Assembly: GCF_036785885.1 (NCBI RefSeq)
Contig: NC_092329.1
Location: forward strand, 7,440,001 to 7,504,000
Direction of reading: 5' to 3'
Length of the DNA: 64,000 bases
Source: Coffea arabica
Taxonomy: Eukaryota; Streptophyta; Magnoliopsida; Gentianales; Rubiaceae
This document shows positions 12,722 to 23,935 of the stretch, in pieces. A program made the position numbers and the translations under genes. Position 1 is the first letter of the stretch. Each line of letters starts with the position of its first letter. The notes under the pieces were generated by a model. It made no database searches. It was not told where the DNA came from and saw nothing but the letters and a program-made list of their open reading frames with translations.

Positions 12722-13722
12722 TAAGTGGCTTTACTTAAAAAATTCAGACGGGTGCGTAGTGCACCCGTCTGGTCCGATGATGGCTTTGTCACCTTCAAAT
12801 TATTCTTTGATCTCTTAAGATCCCCTCTCCCTTTAGTATAGAATAGAATAGAATAGATTTATCGTTTTCGTTAAAAAAAAAAAAAAAAAAAAAAAAGAGT
12901 AATCAATCCGACACCTCAGTTGGGCCTTGGCCGATTGTATTATCTGTCATCCCATTTAAATTATTTGTCCTTTGCTGGATATTATTGATCCGTTGAAGCC
13001 TACCCTCCATTCTAGAGTTTCCCCATCTTCTCCCTAGCCAATGCAGCCCTTCCAGTCCTCTTGATTTAAGTGGCAATACTGATTCTGGTGATTTGACTAG
13101 CAGATTTTTCTTTATAACTTTTTCTTTCTCAGAAAATTCGCAACCCATTATTTTCACCGGGTTCATCTGCATGTCCAAACATATAATAAAGTAGCACTCT
13201 TTGGATCGAAAATTATTTGGAAATTTTTTAAAAAATAATACTTTAGTACTTTTTTGCGATAATCAGAAAAATAAAAAACCATTGTCAAACACTTGCGTGA
13301 TATAACCAAAAATTGGAGGAAAAAAAATGGCTATCCCAACAAAGGAGAATTCTGAGGCCGGAATTGGATAAATAAATGAAATATTAGGAGACCAATACTC
13401 TGATCTTGTTGGCCAGGAAAAATAATGCGCCATGCTAATGCCTCTTTCTTGATGTTACGTTGAACTAATGCAGGCCTAATTGCACTAATTGAAACGAGAC
13501 CTCAGTTAGTGCGCAAGAATGATTATAGCCAAATCCATAATTATCTGAAATGGATAAAAAGACATCTACTGATCAAGCGAATTTATTGAGGGCTAGAAAC
13601 AATTCTGCTTAATTTGTAGGCAAAAAAAAGATTGTCACAGGCCATAATAAGCTTATATTAAAATGACAAAAATGGCCGTAGAACTGAAAAATGGACCATA
13701 GCATTAAGCCATTAACAGCTGT

Positions 13723-15392
13723 CTAATTTGGAGCAGGACTTGACATCAGCACATCGTGAACCAAACTTTCAAGATTTTTGTAGGATGATCCACTCGGGGC
13801 AGTGATGGCTTCTTCTGCCAATTTCTTCAGTTCTGCTGCCTTCTTCTTCATCTCTTGACCTCTATCTCCAACCATCAACTCATTTACAAGTTTCTCAACT
13901 TCATCACTCTTCACATTGTTATCAATTTCCAGAGCTGTGCCCAGATGATTGCAACAATACCAACAGTTCGTTTGCTGTTCCGCAAAAAAAGGCCAGCAAA
14001 CCATGGGAACACCAGCACATATGCTTTCAAGTGTAGAGTTCCATCCGCAGTGTGTCAAGAACCCTCCAATTGAGGGATGTTTGAGAACATCTACTTGAGG
14101 GCACCAGCTTGCTAATAGACCCCTTTCTTTAGTGTCCAAAACGAATTCTGGAGGCAAAATTGCAGTTTCTCCAATGACTAAATCAGGCCTAATGATCCAG
14201 AGAAATGTCCTTCCACTTTTAGCAAGTCCCCAAGCAAATTCAACCAGTTGCTGGGGGGTCATAACTGTGACACTGCCAAAATTCACATAAACAACTGAGT
14301 TAGGCTCTTTGGAATCCAGCCACTCAGTACACCCTAGTTCTTCTTTCCATAGATTTGATCCCAAAGATTTCAGTTCATTGTCTGGAAGTTGATCCTCTAT
14401 CAGATGAAGAGGACCAAGGGTGTAGACTGCTGGCAGGATGGAAGAAAAAGCATCTAAAACATCTGGCTCCATTGCATCAAAAGTATTCAGAATAAGAGCA
14501 GATGCATCATGAATCTTCTCAGCCTGATTAATTAAAAAATTCAACATAATATCGTTGCGGTCTGTGGTTCTAATGAAACTTGGCAAGTCCTTCAAGCGTA
14601 TTCCTTTCATTCCTGGAATCCAATCGATAACTGTAGTATCTAGATAACCATTTGTTAAATAACTCCAATCTGTAAAATGAAAAAGGAAAAGGAAAAAAAA
14701 AAGTCAGTATCAAATCTTGTAAAACAACTTTAAATAATTTCCCTTATAGATGACACTTTTTAAGTATTCTGTAACACGTCTTGAAGCCATTTAAATTGGT
14801 CCACTTTTCTAACACAATCTGTTATTGATTGAACTAGTATTTCTGAAATTAATCATTAGTTGATTTATACGGTACCTTTGAGTGGTGTGTAGCCCTTTTC
14901 AACTAGATTTCGATAGTTGAGGTAAGCCATTACACCTCCAGCACCATTAGTCCAAAAGAAGACATCAGGGATGCCTAGGTCTCGGGCAACTTCAAGAGTG
15001 AAGCTCATGATCCCATCAGATACGATGCAAGAAACTGGAGGAACACCGGGACTACTATTGAGTCTAGTAACGAGTTGTCTGAAAGGTGCCAAGCAGTTCT
15101 TGCTAGTGGAATCACAAAGGGAGGGGACATCTTGGGTGGCATCTGCATCTGAAAAAGGAAGTCCATCAGGAATGGTTTCAAATTGGAAGGCAGGCAGGCC
15201 GTCAAGTGCGTTTTTCCCCCTTGATTTCAACAATCTTCTCTGATTGAATTCCGAGTGAACAAAGGTAATATGGAAGCCTTTGTGGTGAAGAATCTTGGCC
15301 AATTTGAACATGGGATTTATGCGGCCTTGTGCTGGAAATGGGATAAAGATTGCATGAGGCTTTGGTTTATTTGCAGTTTCCAAAGATCGCAT
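13723..15392 (-). CDS. UGT85A-family UDP-glycosyltransferase, left copy, catalytic His replaced by Arg
   Basis: Family 1 UGT, a cytosolic enzyme moving glucose from UDP-glucose to small acceptors; the acceptor here is unknown. Exon 1 is 15392-14876, exon 2 is 14669-13723, with a 206-bp GT-AG intron at the position usual for UGT85 genes; 487 aa. The ATG at 15392 ([10 protein letters not shown]) is chosen because the family starts this way just before the first strand; the frame stays open 63 bases upstream. The PSPG donor box is residues 361-404 (WCPQ to EQQ, with HCGWNS). The Asp partner is kept (D126 in VSDG). At residue 24 the motif reads QGRINP (codon CGC) where the family and the right copy have QGHINP (CAC). 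That His is the catalytic base in UGT85H2 (His21). Only about 13 residues differ from the right copy. A MITE begins 84 bp upstream of the ATG. The gene is intact in frame but probably weak or dead as a classical glucosyltransferase. Confidence 0.95.
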
Positions 15393-15476
15393 CTTGCTTT
15401 CAAGTTCCAACTTTGAGCTACCCTGATGAGCTGCCTGCAAGAAATAGTAAAGCAAGGCTTGTCTTAGTGCCGCTTA

Positions 15477-16073
15477 GGGCAGCTCCAATGGGGGTGTAAT
15501 GGGGAGCTCCAACCCCATTACACGGGAGCCGTGTCATGGATATTACACGCATCACCTGTGTGATGCGTGGTGATGCGTGTAATCCATTGAATTTTCTTCC
15601 TATGGCAACGGTAAAATTTCAGCGAGGATTTCCAACAGCAAAACTAAGTATGGATTATTATGATATCTTCACATTTGAAGTATCAAATATTTGTTTAATT
15701 TCCTACATAATTATTTTTAAAAAAATAATAATATATTATTTTTGAAACATAGAAAAAGATATATTATTCAAACTTAAAAATTAATAATATCATTTTTAGA
15801 AAATAAAAAAATTCAAAATGTACAAAATTTAACGAAAGTTAGTACTTTATTTTTTAAAAATAACAACATTAGTTTTAAAAATTACTTTATTTATTTATGG
15901 GATATGAGTTATGCATTATTAAAATAAATATTTGATTAATTGTGGACCCATGCTATTACACATTGTGGAGTGTAATCCATTGTGAGTGAAAGTGTAATAA
16001 AAGAGGAGAAAGTGAAATGCTGACGTGGCATGTGAATTACACTCCATAAAGTGTAATAGCATTGTGGATGCTC
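15477..16073. mobile_element. Tourist-like MITE in UGT85A left-copy promoter
   Basis: 597-bp AT-rich insertion. Left end GGGCAGCTCCAATG; complemented right end GAGCATCCACAATG; similarity continues inward through GTGTAAT motifs. It is flanked by TTA on both sides (15474-15476 and 16074-16076). The right copy has the uninterrupted site GCCGCTTACGAG (TTA at 24017-24019), so the insertion followed the duplication. It carries no transposase. It lies 84 bp upstream of the ATG at 15392 and so probably displaces the ancestral promoter. Confidence 0.88.
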
Positions 16074-16630
16074 TTACGAGTTGCATGGCTGTACATAGGT
16101 GGACGCCATAGGCGCAGTTGGGACAGGCGGTCATGCTTTCATTCGATTTTGTTTGTATTTGCTGCATTATTCATTGTACGATCACATCATACTGTTATAA
16201 TTTTAAAATTATTAATGTACATAAATAAAATATTTCACATATATATTTAATATAATAAATATAATATTTTTTAAATATTATTATAATTATGTAGTTATAA
16301 CATACCAAATATTATAGTAATAAATACAATAATTAAACAAAATCGGACATAATACAACCGTACCGGCCCCATGTCCAATCTAACTCATGCTAGGTGCATA
16401 TATCAAAGAAGGACTAATAGAATTAAAAAGATCTTTTACCCAAAAAAAAAAGAGAGTGGTGGTCCTCATCATTAGTTTATCTTCTCGTGTATTGCTTGTC
16501 ATATCAAGACCTTGAAGTCGTCCCTTCATTATTTGTGATCTGAAAGAATCCACTCCTCTACAGCAGATGGAAACACCAGACAGGTGTCACTGCTTTACTA
16601 GTTTGTCGGTACCATAGCTTGCAGATACTT

Positions 16631-16841
16631 TTTTTTTTGTCGAAACGATAGATGTCATGTAACCTAATCTAGCCTAGTCTAAAGGGAAGGGGAGGGGGTT
16701 CGATGTGAGTACAGACTCCATCGATGAAGGTCAATTAAGACCGCCACAAATTGTGGCAAATTTGTGGGAGGCAGGAATTGAACCCCTGACCTCCAGCATC
16801 ACCTTTAATGGTGATGACCACTGGACCAAATGGCCAGTGGC
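16631..16841 (-). mobile_element. SINE-like retroposon with 19-bp target duplication
   Basis: A 211-bp unit that starts with a T run (the poly-A side on the minus strand). It is flanked by CCATAGCTTGCAGATACTT (16612-16630) and CCATAGCTTGCAAATACTT (16842-16860), 18 of 19 bases equal. Inside are tRNA-like phrases such as TTGAACCCCTGACCTCC. It lies in a part of the left copy that the right copy lacks. Confidence 0.8.
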
Positions 16842-18858
16842 CCATAGCTTGCAAATACTTGATGGAGTTGTAATAGTTCTATTATGAATTTAGTCGGCAT
16901 AGACGATGAATCTTGCCTAATTCTGTGTCAAGCCTTCGTATTTATTTCTAATGTTTTAAAGAATATGTTGTCTAAATTCATTATCTGAACTCCATTTTCT
17001 ATTTGATGTTTCTTGTAGAAAAATTAATAATATCATTCCCCTAAATTAAAAATCACAATACCGATTGATTTGCTGATACGAAATATCTCCTCAAAGAACA
17101 TTCTTTGCTTGAATAGTTGTACTCAACTGCTTGAAGATTATTGGTTTTGATATCTTTTTGAAGATTATTGGTTTTGATATCTTTTTTCCCTTGGAGCCAA
17201 GGAAGTTGAATCAAGTTTGAGAAGAAAGTTGTAAAACGGACTTTAAATCCCTTTCAATCCGATACTATATTCTTGTTTTCAGTTGTGGTTGCAGTATGTT
17301 GTTTGTATCATTGGAGAGAAATTTCAGCCAAGTCTTTAAAAGGTGCAAACTTGAGTTATGTGAGATTAAAAGGAGACGTGAGTTTGATCGATATCGTGGC
17401 ATCAGTGCCGTGATGAGGCTGAGATTGGGGGGCTTTAGTAGAGGGGCCGAGGATCTAACGCGGTTTTCTCTACCTTGAATCATGTCAATTCATGTCTGAA
17501 CAATTCTATCCATACCACATGTGTGGCAACGGAGTACACGGATAGTCTAACTTGTTCCGTAGTATGATAGTTATCGGTAAGTCTGATAATCGATTTTCGT
17601 GTGTCATATTGCTGTGTATTCTTGGAGCAAAAGTCTACATAATCTTAAAGAGTTAGTCTAGCAAAAGGCTGGAATACTCCTAAGTGAAATATATATGTGT
17701 GTGTGTGGCAACGGAGAAATCCGAAGGCAATGAACGGTGATAGCCCATTGGACTCTTGCCAATTGCCGACCAGCCGGAAACCACTCTTACACAGATATAG
17801 TTGTAATAACATGGATTGAATAAATTTTAGAGGAGGGTATAAATCGTGGACAATTGAACACACGCTAGCTTAAAATTCAATTTGCTACCAAAGAAACAAA
17901 GAAAAATCCACAGCATGCATCCATATAATTTTCTAGTATACAGCAATTTCATCAGGAATGTGAAAATTAGAAATGAAAGCTTCGATTAATGTTGATGACC
18001 TTGTACTTAAAAAGGGTGACAAGCTTTTGGATTGTTACAATCTCGATTACAAGGTAGTTACAGTCTACATGATGGACAATAAGCTGGTTCATAGTAATTA
18101 ATGTGAAATATGCAGTTTGATCTATCAGCATCAAATGTAATAAATTCCTCGTCTGCATTGAAGCGCTCTAAGGCTCGTTAGTACACGTAGATTACACCTA
18201 ATTAACCTATCGTATGAATTTTCACACTAACAATTATTACTTGTCTTACATTTATATAATTTTTCTAATTAACATTATTATTTTTTTCAAAACATGAACA
18301 CCTGAACTCCATTTTAAAGAGTGTCGATTGGGTACTCGTTAGACAAACCCATCTTACCATTCGTATTATTTTGTAGTTTGGTTGAGCTTTGACCATTATT
18401 ATGGTTGTTGAAACCTGTAACGGTTCCAATATGGTAGTAAAAGTTTGCATACTTAGTACCGTATTAGTAGCTATTAAGTGGAATCACATGCCTGCCAAAT
18501 TTGGAAACTCACTTCAATCTCTAATCCGCCGAAATTTGTTAGGAAGTTGATAGATAGAATGCAGATGCGGCTCCCGAAATTATTGACTTGTAGACTTAAA
18601 TTTCAACTAAGGACAAGAAAGCAGGAAAACAGAGAGATGATGTGTAATAGTGAAATCAGATCCAACAAGAAATAATGTCGGGCGGGTTTGGACTTGAGAT
18701 TTGAAGTTGACGAAGATATTCACAAATTTTTTTTTAAATCAGCTTCAAATAAGATCACAAGTTTGAGTTAGAATTGTTCCAAATTTTTAGGGCAAAAACA
18801 TTCTACAATAATAGTGGTACTTCTATGTTGGCTTTAGACTCATTTTGTTAGCACACTG

Positions 18859-20456
18859 AGGGCGTCCACCTCGGCCCTCTTCGGTTTCGCGACTGGGCAA
18901 GGTGATCTTCATGAGTCCCGTATCACCTCGGCTCATTGCCTCACCTCCCGAGGCCAGCCTTAGTTTTTCTCAGGGTGACTTCATCTCGACTTGGTCTCCT
19001 ATCTGATATCTGACGTACCACTGGAAAAGTTGACTTATGCATGATGGAATGACGTGACAGTGACATGGCCAGTGCTATGTCTCTTCCATCAGGCCTAAAC
19101 CTGACACTGTCAGCCTAAGGCCTATTGGAACTAGAGCCTATCATTTTTTCCACCATATTGTCTCTTATAAATACCTTTCCATCCGTAAGAAAGGTACAGA
19201 CACACTCACTCTCACTCATATAAGTATTAGAGATACTAAGACCCTTGCTTTTTAGTTTTGCACTTGAGTACCCGAACTGACTTGATCGTCAGAAAGGGAC
19301 TGGGGGACAAAGCCCCATGCTCTTTATGCAGATTTGATAAGTGAATCCCTTCGGTTTGGTCCAGTCATCCGGAATTCGCGTCGTCTATGGAAACTCATTA
19401 AGTGTCCCAATATGAAGTCCACGCGCTCCAGAAGTAAGAGAGTTCCCCCCGTTGGGGTCGAGCCAAGCGCTGCGGCCCAACAGGAGGATAGTCAAGAGCA
19501 CCAGCAGCCTCAGCAAACTCTCCAACCCACCAATGAAGAAAATCTTGCTAGGATGGCCGAGTTTGTTGCTGAAAATTCTGGTATGTTTGAAGAACTGAGA
19601 AGATTCTTCAAGAGGCAGAGAAAGGAAAAGATCGAGTCTTCTAAATGTAGACCGGTCAAGTCTCCTGATATTCCCTCAAATGAGGAGTCAGACGATAAGC
19701 CCCCCTTACAAAGTCCTCCTATGCATGCCTCCTCCAGGTCCACATCCAAAATTACCTCCATCTCAAAGGCATTCACATAAGGTCTTTTCGGAAAACATTT
19801 CAGTGAGAAGTCTAGCCAGCCTGAGGGGTTTGCCACCGATTATATGAGAGCACCACCTTTCACCGATGATATCAATGGGGAGGTAGTTCCCTCCAATTTT
19901 AAACTTCCTGTTCTGCAACCCTATGATACGCGAGAGGATCACCTCCATACTTTTATTTCAGCTTTCAGATTATATTGTGTACCCGATCTTGTTATCTGTC
20001 AAAACTTCCTCGTCTTTTTACAAGGAACTGCTCAAAAATGGTTTTGGAGTTTGGAACATATGAGCATCTCTGCCTTGGGTGAGTTCGTAGACAAGTTTAT
20101 CCACCGCTTCGCTTCATCTAGGCCAATGACGAAAATTTCGACCTACCTGATGAACATACAACAAGCTCCGGGAAAGACTCTACGTTTATATGTGTAGAGG
20201 TTCTATGAGGAGAACATCCAAATACCAAACTCAAATAGACAGGTCACCATCACTGCCTTTACAAATGGATTAGTGGTTGGGATGTTTAACATCGAAGTAC
20301 ACAGGGAGTATTCCCGAACACTTCGGGAGTTATGGCAAAAGATAGACAATGACATCTAAAATGAAGATGTTAATTGCATGAAAAGGGAAGCTCAGGCAAC
20401 CCGGACCGGCCAAAATCCTAGTAAAAAAAAGGATCAAAACCGAGGTGAATCCTAGT
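18859..20456 (+). mobile_element. Gypsy-type LTR retrotransposon fragment with broken gag
   Basis: Located exactly between the two duplicated blocks. About 18859-19400 resembles an LTR plus leader: GC-richer, with a TATAAATA-like box near 19168. From 19412 a gag-like frame runs (KSTRSRSKRV... , then FKLPVLQPYDTREDHLHTFI, FLQGTAQKWFWSL and FVDKFIHRFASSR), which fits the retrotransposon gag core. The same frame is interrupted by TAA at 19778, TAG at 20195 and another stop near 20357, so it is dead. Protease, reverse transcriptase, integrase and the 3' LTR are absent; the fragment is cut at the start of the right block. Confidence 0.85.
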
Positions 20457-21194
20457 AAAGAACAAGCATTTTAGTTAAGATTGTTACAAGATATTCCTTG
20501 CGTTTTATGTAGAAGTTGGTATCAATTACAACTTAATGATGTTGACTTACTCAAACCGGTCCACCAATAACACGCCCAAACCTGCCCATTAATTTTGAAT
20601 GGGTCTAAATAAGTACTCAATTAACCATTTAATTTACGTGTAGTAGGTTAACTCGACTCGCCCATTTATACCCATTTAAAAATTATTATACATTTAAACT
20701 CAACTTTTAGTGAGTGTTAAGCAAATAAATTTGAATTTCTTACCAATCTAATAACAACAAAATACCGTTATTTCTACTCAAACAACATGCAAAAAAATAG
20801 GAAAAAATGTAAAATTTTAAGTGACTAGTAAATTAGTAATTAGGCATTTAAATGAGTATAAATGAATTGACGAAATTATACCAATTACTCAATTATGACT
20901 CGTTTATATGCGCCCAAATTACCTATTTTGACACCTCCAATTTTATGTAAAACCAGAATTAGAAAGGAATATAAAACATCATTGAGCCAAAACTCTTACT
21001 ATCTTGTTAGCTGGAACAATGGTGTGCCACGCAAACGTACCTTTCTTAATACAGCCCGAATAATTGCACGTCCTAAGTAATCGAACCGACACCTCAGTTA
21101 AGGCCTTTGCCGATTGTACATCTGTCATCCCATTTAAATTCTTTGTCCTTTGCTGGATATTATTGATCGGTTGAAGTCAACTCTCCATTCTAAA

Positions 21195-21491
21195 CCAATG
21201 TTTTAAAATCGATCGGATCAATCGGTTCGACTGATTCAATTAAAAATTTAAAGAATTAATTAAACCAATTAAAATCGATCAAGAACTGATTGAACCGATA
21301 AAAATTGGAAGGTTCAACCGATTTTTATTAAGTATTTATTTTCTAAAATAAATATTTTAGTTTTATTCAAAATTTTTAATACTAAAATGAATAAAAAATT
21401 ATTAACTTTTTGAACCGGAGTTAAATCGATCAAATCGTGAACCAAAAAGTTTTTCGATTCACTCCCCGATCCAGATTTAAAAACATTATTG
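21195..21491. mobile_element. MITE private to right duplication copy
   Basis: About 297 bp bounded by CAATGTTTTAAAATCGATCG and, on the right, TTTAAAAACATTATTG, which together form an imperfect inverted repeat. The interior is AT-rich with repeated AACCGAT/ATCGGTT motifs. The left copy is continuous at this point (CATTCTAGAGTTTCC, 13009-13023), so it is the empty site. Target duplication resembles TTCTA plus neighbouring bases; the exact length is unclear. Confidence 0.75.
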
Positions 21492-22269
21492 TTCTAGAGT
21501 TTCCCCATCTTCTCCCTAGCCAATGCAGCCGTTCCAGTCCTCTTGATTTTAACTGGCAATATTGATTATGGTGATTTGACTAGCAGATTTTTCTCTTTAA
21601 CTTTTTCTTTCTCGGAAAATTCACAGCCCATTATTTCCACCGGGTCCTTCTGCATTTCCAAACATATAGGAGTAATAAAGTAGCACTTTTTGGATAGAAG
21701 ATTATTTGGAATTTTTTTAAAAATAATAATGTAGTACTTTTTTGGGATAATAAGAATAATAAAAAGCCATTGTCAAACACATGCGTGATATAACAAAATT
21801 TTGGAAAAAAAAAATGGCTATCCCAACAAAGGAGAATTCTTTGGACAAATAAATGAAATATTAGGAGACCAATTCTCTGATCTTGTTGGCCAGGAAAAAT
21901 AATGCGCCATCCTAATGTCTCTTTCTTGATGTTACGTTGAGCTAATGCACGACTAATTACACCAATTGAAACGAGACCTCCGTTAGTGCTCAAGAATGAT
22001 TATGGCCAAATCCATAATTAGCTGAAATGGATAAAAAGACATCTACTGATCAAGAGAATTTATTGAGGGATAGAAACAATTCTGAGCTTAATTTGTAGGC
22101 AAAAAAAAAAAAGATAATGTCACAGGCCATAATAAGCTTATATTAAAATGACAAAATTGCCCCTCCTATCCTATGCCCAAATTACATCAGGACTTGAAAA
22201 GGGCAATTTTAATATTTTGTGCAAAAATGGCCGTAGAACTGAAAAATGGACCATAGCATTAACAGCTGT

Positions 22270-23935
22270 CTAATTTGGAGCAGGACTTGACATCAGCACA
22301 TCGTGAACCAAACTTTCAAGATTTTTGTAGGATGATCCACTCGGGGCAGTGATGGCTTCTTCTGCCAATTTCTTCAGTTCTGCTGCCTTCTTCTTCATCC
22401 CTTGTCCTCTATCTCCAACCATCAACTCATTTACAAGTTTCTCAACTTCATCGCTCTTCACATTGTTATCAATTTCCATAGCTGTGCCCAGATGATTGCA
22501 ACAATACCAACAGTTCGTTTGCTGTTCCGCAAAAAAAGGCCAGCAAACCATGGGAACACCAGCACATATGCTTTCAAGTGTAGAGTTCCATCCGCAGTGT
22601 GTCAAGAACCCTCCAATTGAGGGATGTTTGAGAACATCTACTTGAGGGCACCAGCTTGCTAATAGACCCCTTTCTTTAGTGTCCAAAACGAATTCTGGAG
22701 GCAAAATTGCAGTTTCTCCAATGACTAAATCAGGCCTAATGATCCAGAGAAATGTCCTTCCACTTTTAGCAAGTCCCCAAGCAAATTCAACCAGTTGCTG
22801 GGGGGTCATAACTGTGACACTGCCAAAATTCACATAAACAACTGAGTTAGGCTCTTTGGAATCCAGCCACTCAATACACCCTAGTTCTTCTTTCCATAGA
22901 TTTGATCCCAAAGATTTCAGTTCATTGTCTGGAAGTTGATCCTCTATCAGATGAAGAGGACCAAGGGTGTAGACCGCTGGCAGGATGGAAGAAAATGCAT
23001 CTAAAACATCTGGCTCCATTGCATCAAAAGTATTCAGAATAAGAGCAGATGCATCATGAATCTTCTCAGCTTGATTAATAGCAAAATTCAACATAATATC
23101 GTTGCGGTCTGTGGTTCTAATGAAACTTGGCAAGTCCTTCAAGCGTATTCCTTTCATTCCTGGAATCCAATCGATTACTGTAGTATCTAGATAACCATTT
23201 GTTAAATAACTACAATCTGTAAAATGAAAAAGAAAAAGGAAAAAAAAATCAGTATCAAATCTTGTAAAACAACTTTAAATAATTTCCCTTATAGATGACA
23301 CCTTTTAAGTATTTTGTAACGTCTTGAAGCCATTTAAATTGGTACACTTTTCTAACACATTCTGTTATTGATTGAACTAGTATTTCTGAAATTAATCATT
23401 AGTTGATTTATACGGTACCTTTGAGTGGTGTGTAGCCCTTTTCAACTAGATTTCGATAGTTGAGGTAAGCCATGACACCTCCAGCACCAGTAGTCCAAAA
23501 GAAGACATCAGGGATGCCTAGTTCTCGGGCAACTTCAAGAGTGAAGCTCATGATCCCATCAGATACGATGCAAGAAACTGGAGGGACACCGGGACTACTA
23601 TTGAGCCTAGTAACGAGTTGTCTGAAAGGTGCCAAGCAGTTCTTGCTAGCGGAATCACAAAGGGAGGGGACATCTTGGGTGGCATCTGCATCTGAAAAAG
23701 GAAGTCCATCTGGAATGGTTTCAAATTGGAAGGACGGCAGGCCGTCAAGAGCGTTTTTCCCCCTTGATTTCAACAACCTTCTCTGATTGAATTCCGAGTG
23801 AACAAAGGTGATATGGAAGCCTTTGTGGTGAAGAATCTTGGCCAATTTGAACATGGGATTTATGTGGCCTTGTGCTGGAAATGGGATAAAGATTGCATGA
23901 GGCTTTGGTTTAGTTGCAGTTTCCGTAGATCCCAT
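22270..23935 (-). CDS. UGT85A-family UDP-glycosyltransferase, right copy, canonical active site
   Basis: Cytosolic family 1 glycosyltransferase of the UGT85A type. Members glucosylate alcohols, cyanohydrins, cytokinins or iridoid aglycones such as 7-deoxyloganetin; the sequence alone does not give the acceptor. Exon 1 is 23935-23419, exon 2 is 23216-22270, phase-1 intron of 202 bp, 487 aa, normal for the family. It starts [12 protein letters not shown]. The catalytic pair is complete: H24 in AQGHINP and D126 in VSDG. The PSPG box is residues 361-404 (WCPQ to EQQ) with the HCGWNS core. Compared with the left copy it has Cys at residue 174 (Trp there), Ile in GCIEW and Met in TAMEID. It keeps the uninterrupted upstream site at 24017, so it probably retains the ancestral promoter and is the functional member of the pair. 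Confidence 0.96.

Larger units (their letters stand above)
11857..12897 (+). mobile_element. poly-A retroposon in left copy, host of a nested MITE
   Basis: The insertion is flanked by AGTAATCCAACCGA (11843-11856) and AGTAATCAATCCGA (12898-12911), a 14-bp target duplication with two mismatches. The paralogous site at 21076-21089 has a single AGTAATCGAACCGA, so it is empty. The element ends in 24 A (12873-12896). Without the nested MITE it is only about 233 bp, so it is a SINE or a 5'-truncated LINE. Near its 3' end is a hairpin with 9-bp arms (GACGGGTGC / GCACCCGTC, around 12747-12769). No coding region. Confidence 0.82.
11226..18858. repeat. segmental duplication, left copy (UGT85A block)
   Basis: Homology with 20457-25703 starts at GAACAAGCATTT and ends at CAGCACACT, in the same orientation. 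It covers intergenic DNA, the UGT85A gene and several hundred bases on both sides, so it is a DNA-level duplication and not retroposition; the intron is also shared. The left copy is longer because it gained a poly-A retroposon (11857-12897) and a MITE (15477-16073). It also keeps about 760 bp (16553-17313) and 450 bp (about 17882-18328) that the right copy lacks. Confidence 0.92.

Noticed and set aside
13855-14073. Open frames opposite the UGT genes (also 14971-15243, 22402-22620, 23472-23786)
   Set aside because: Antisense shadows of UGT85A exons, conserved only because the two genes are.
14877-15455. Earlier start for the left UGT (21 residues upstream)
   Set aside because: The extension shows no family similarity, and the same stretch in the right copy contains unrelated changes; the MRSLETA/MGSTETA Met fits the family.
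22270-23935. Naming the enzyme 7-deoxyloganetin glucosyltransferase
   Set aside because: UGT85A sequences are too similar across substrates to assign the acceptor by reading; only the family is claimed.
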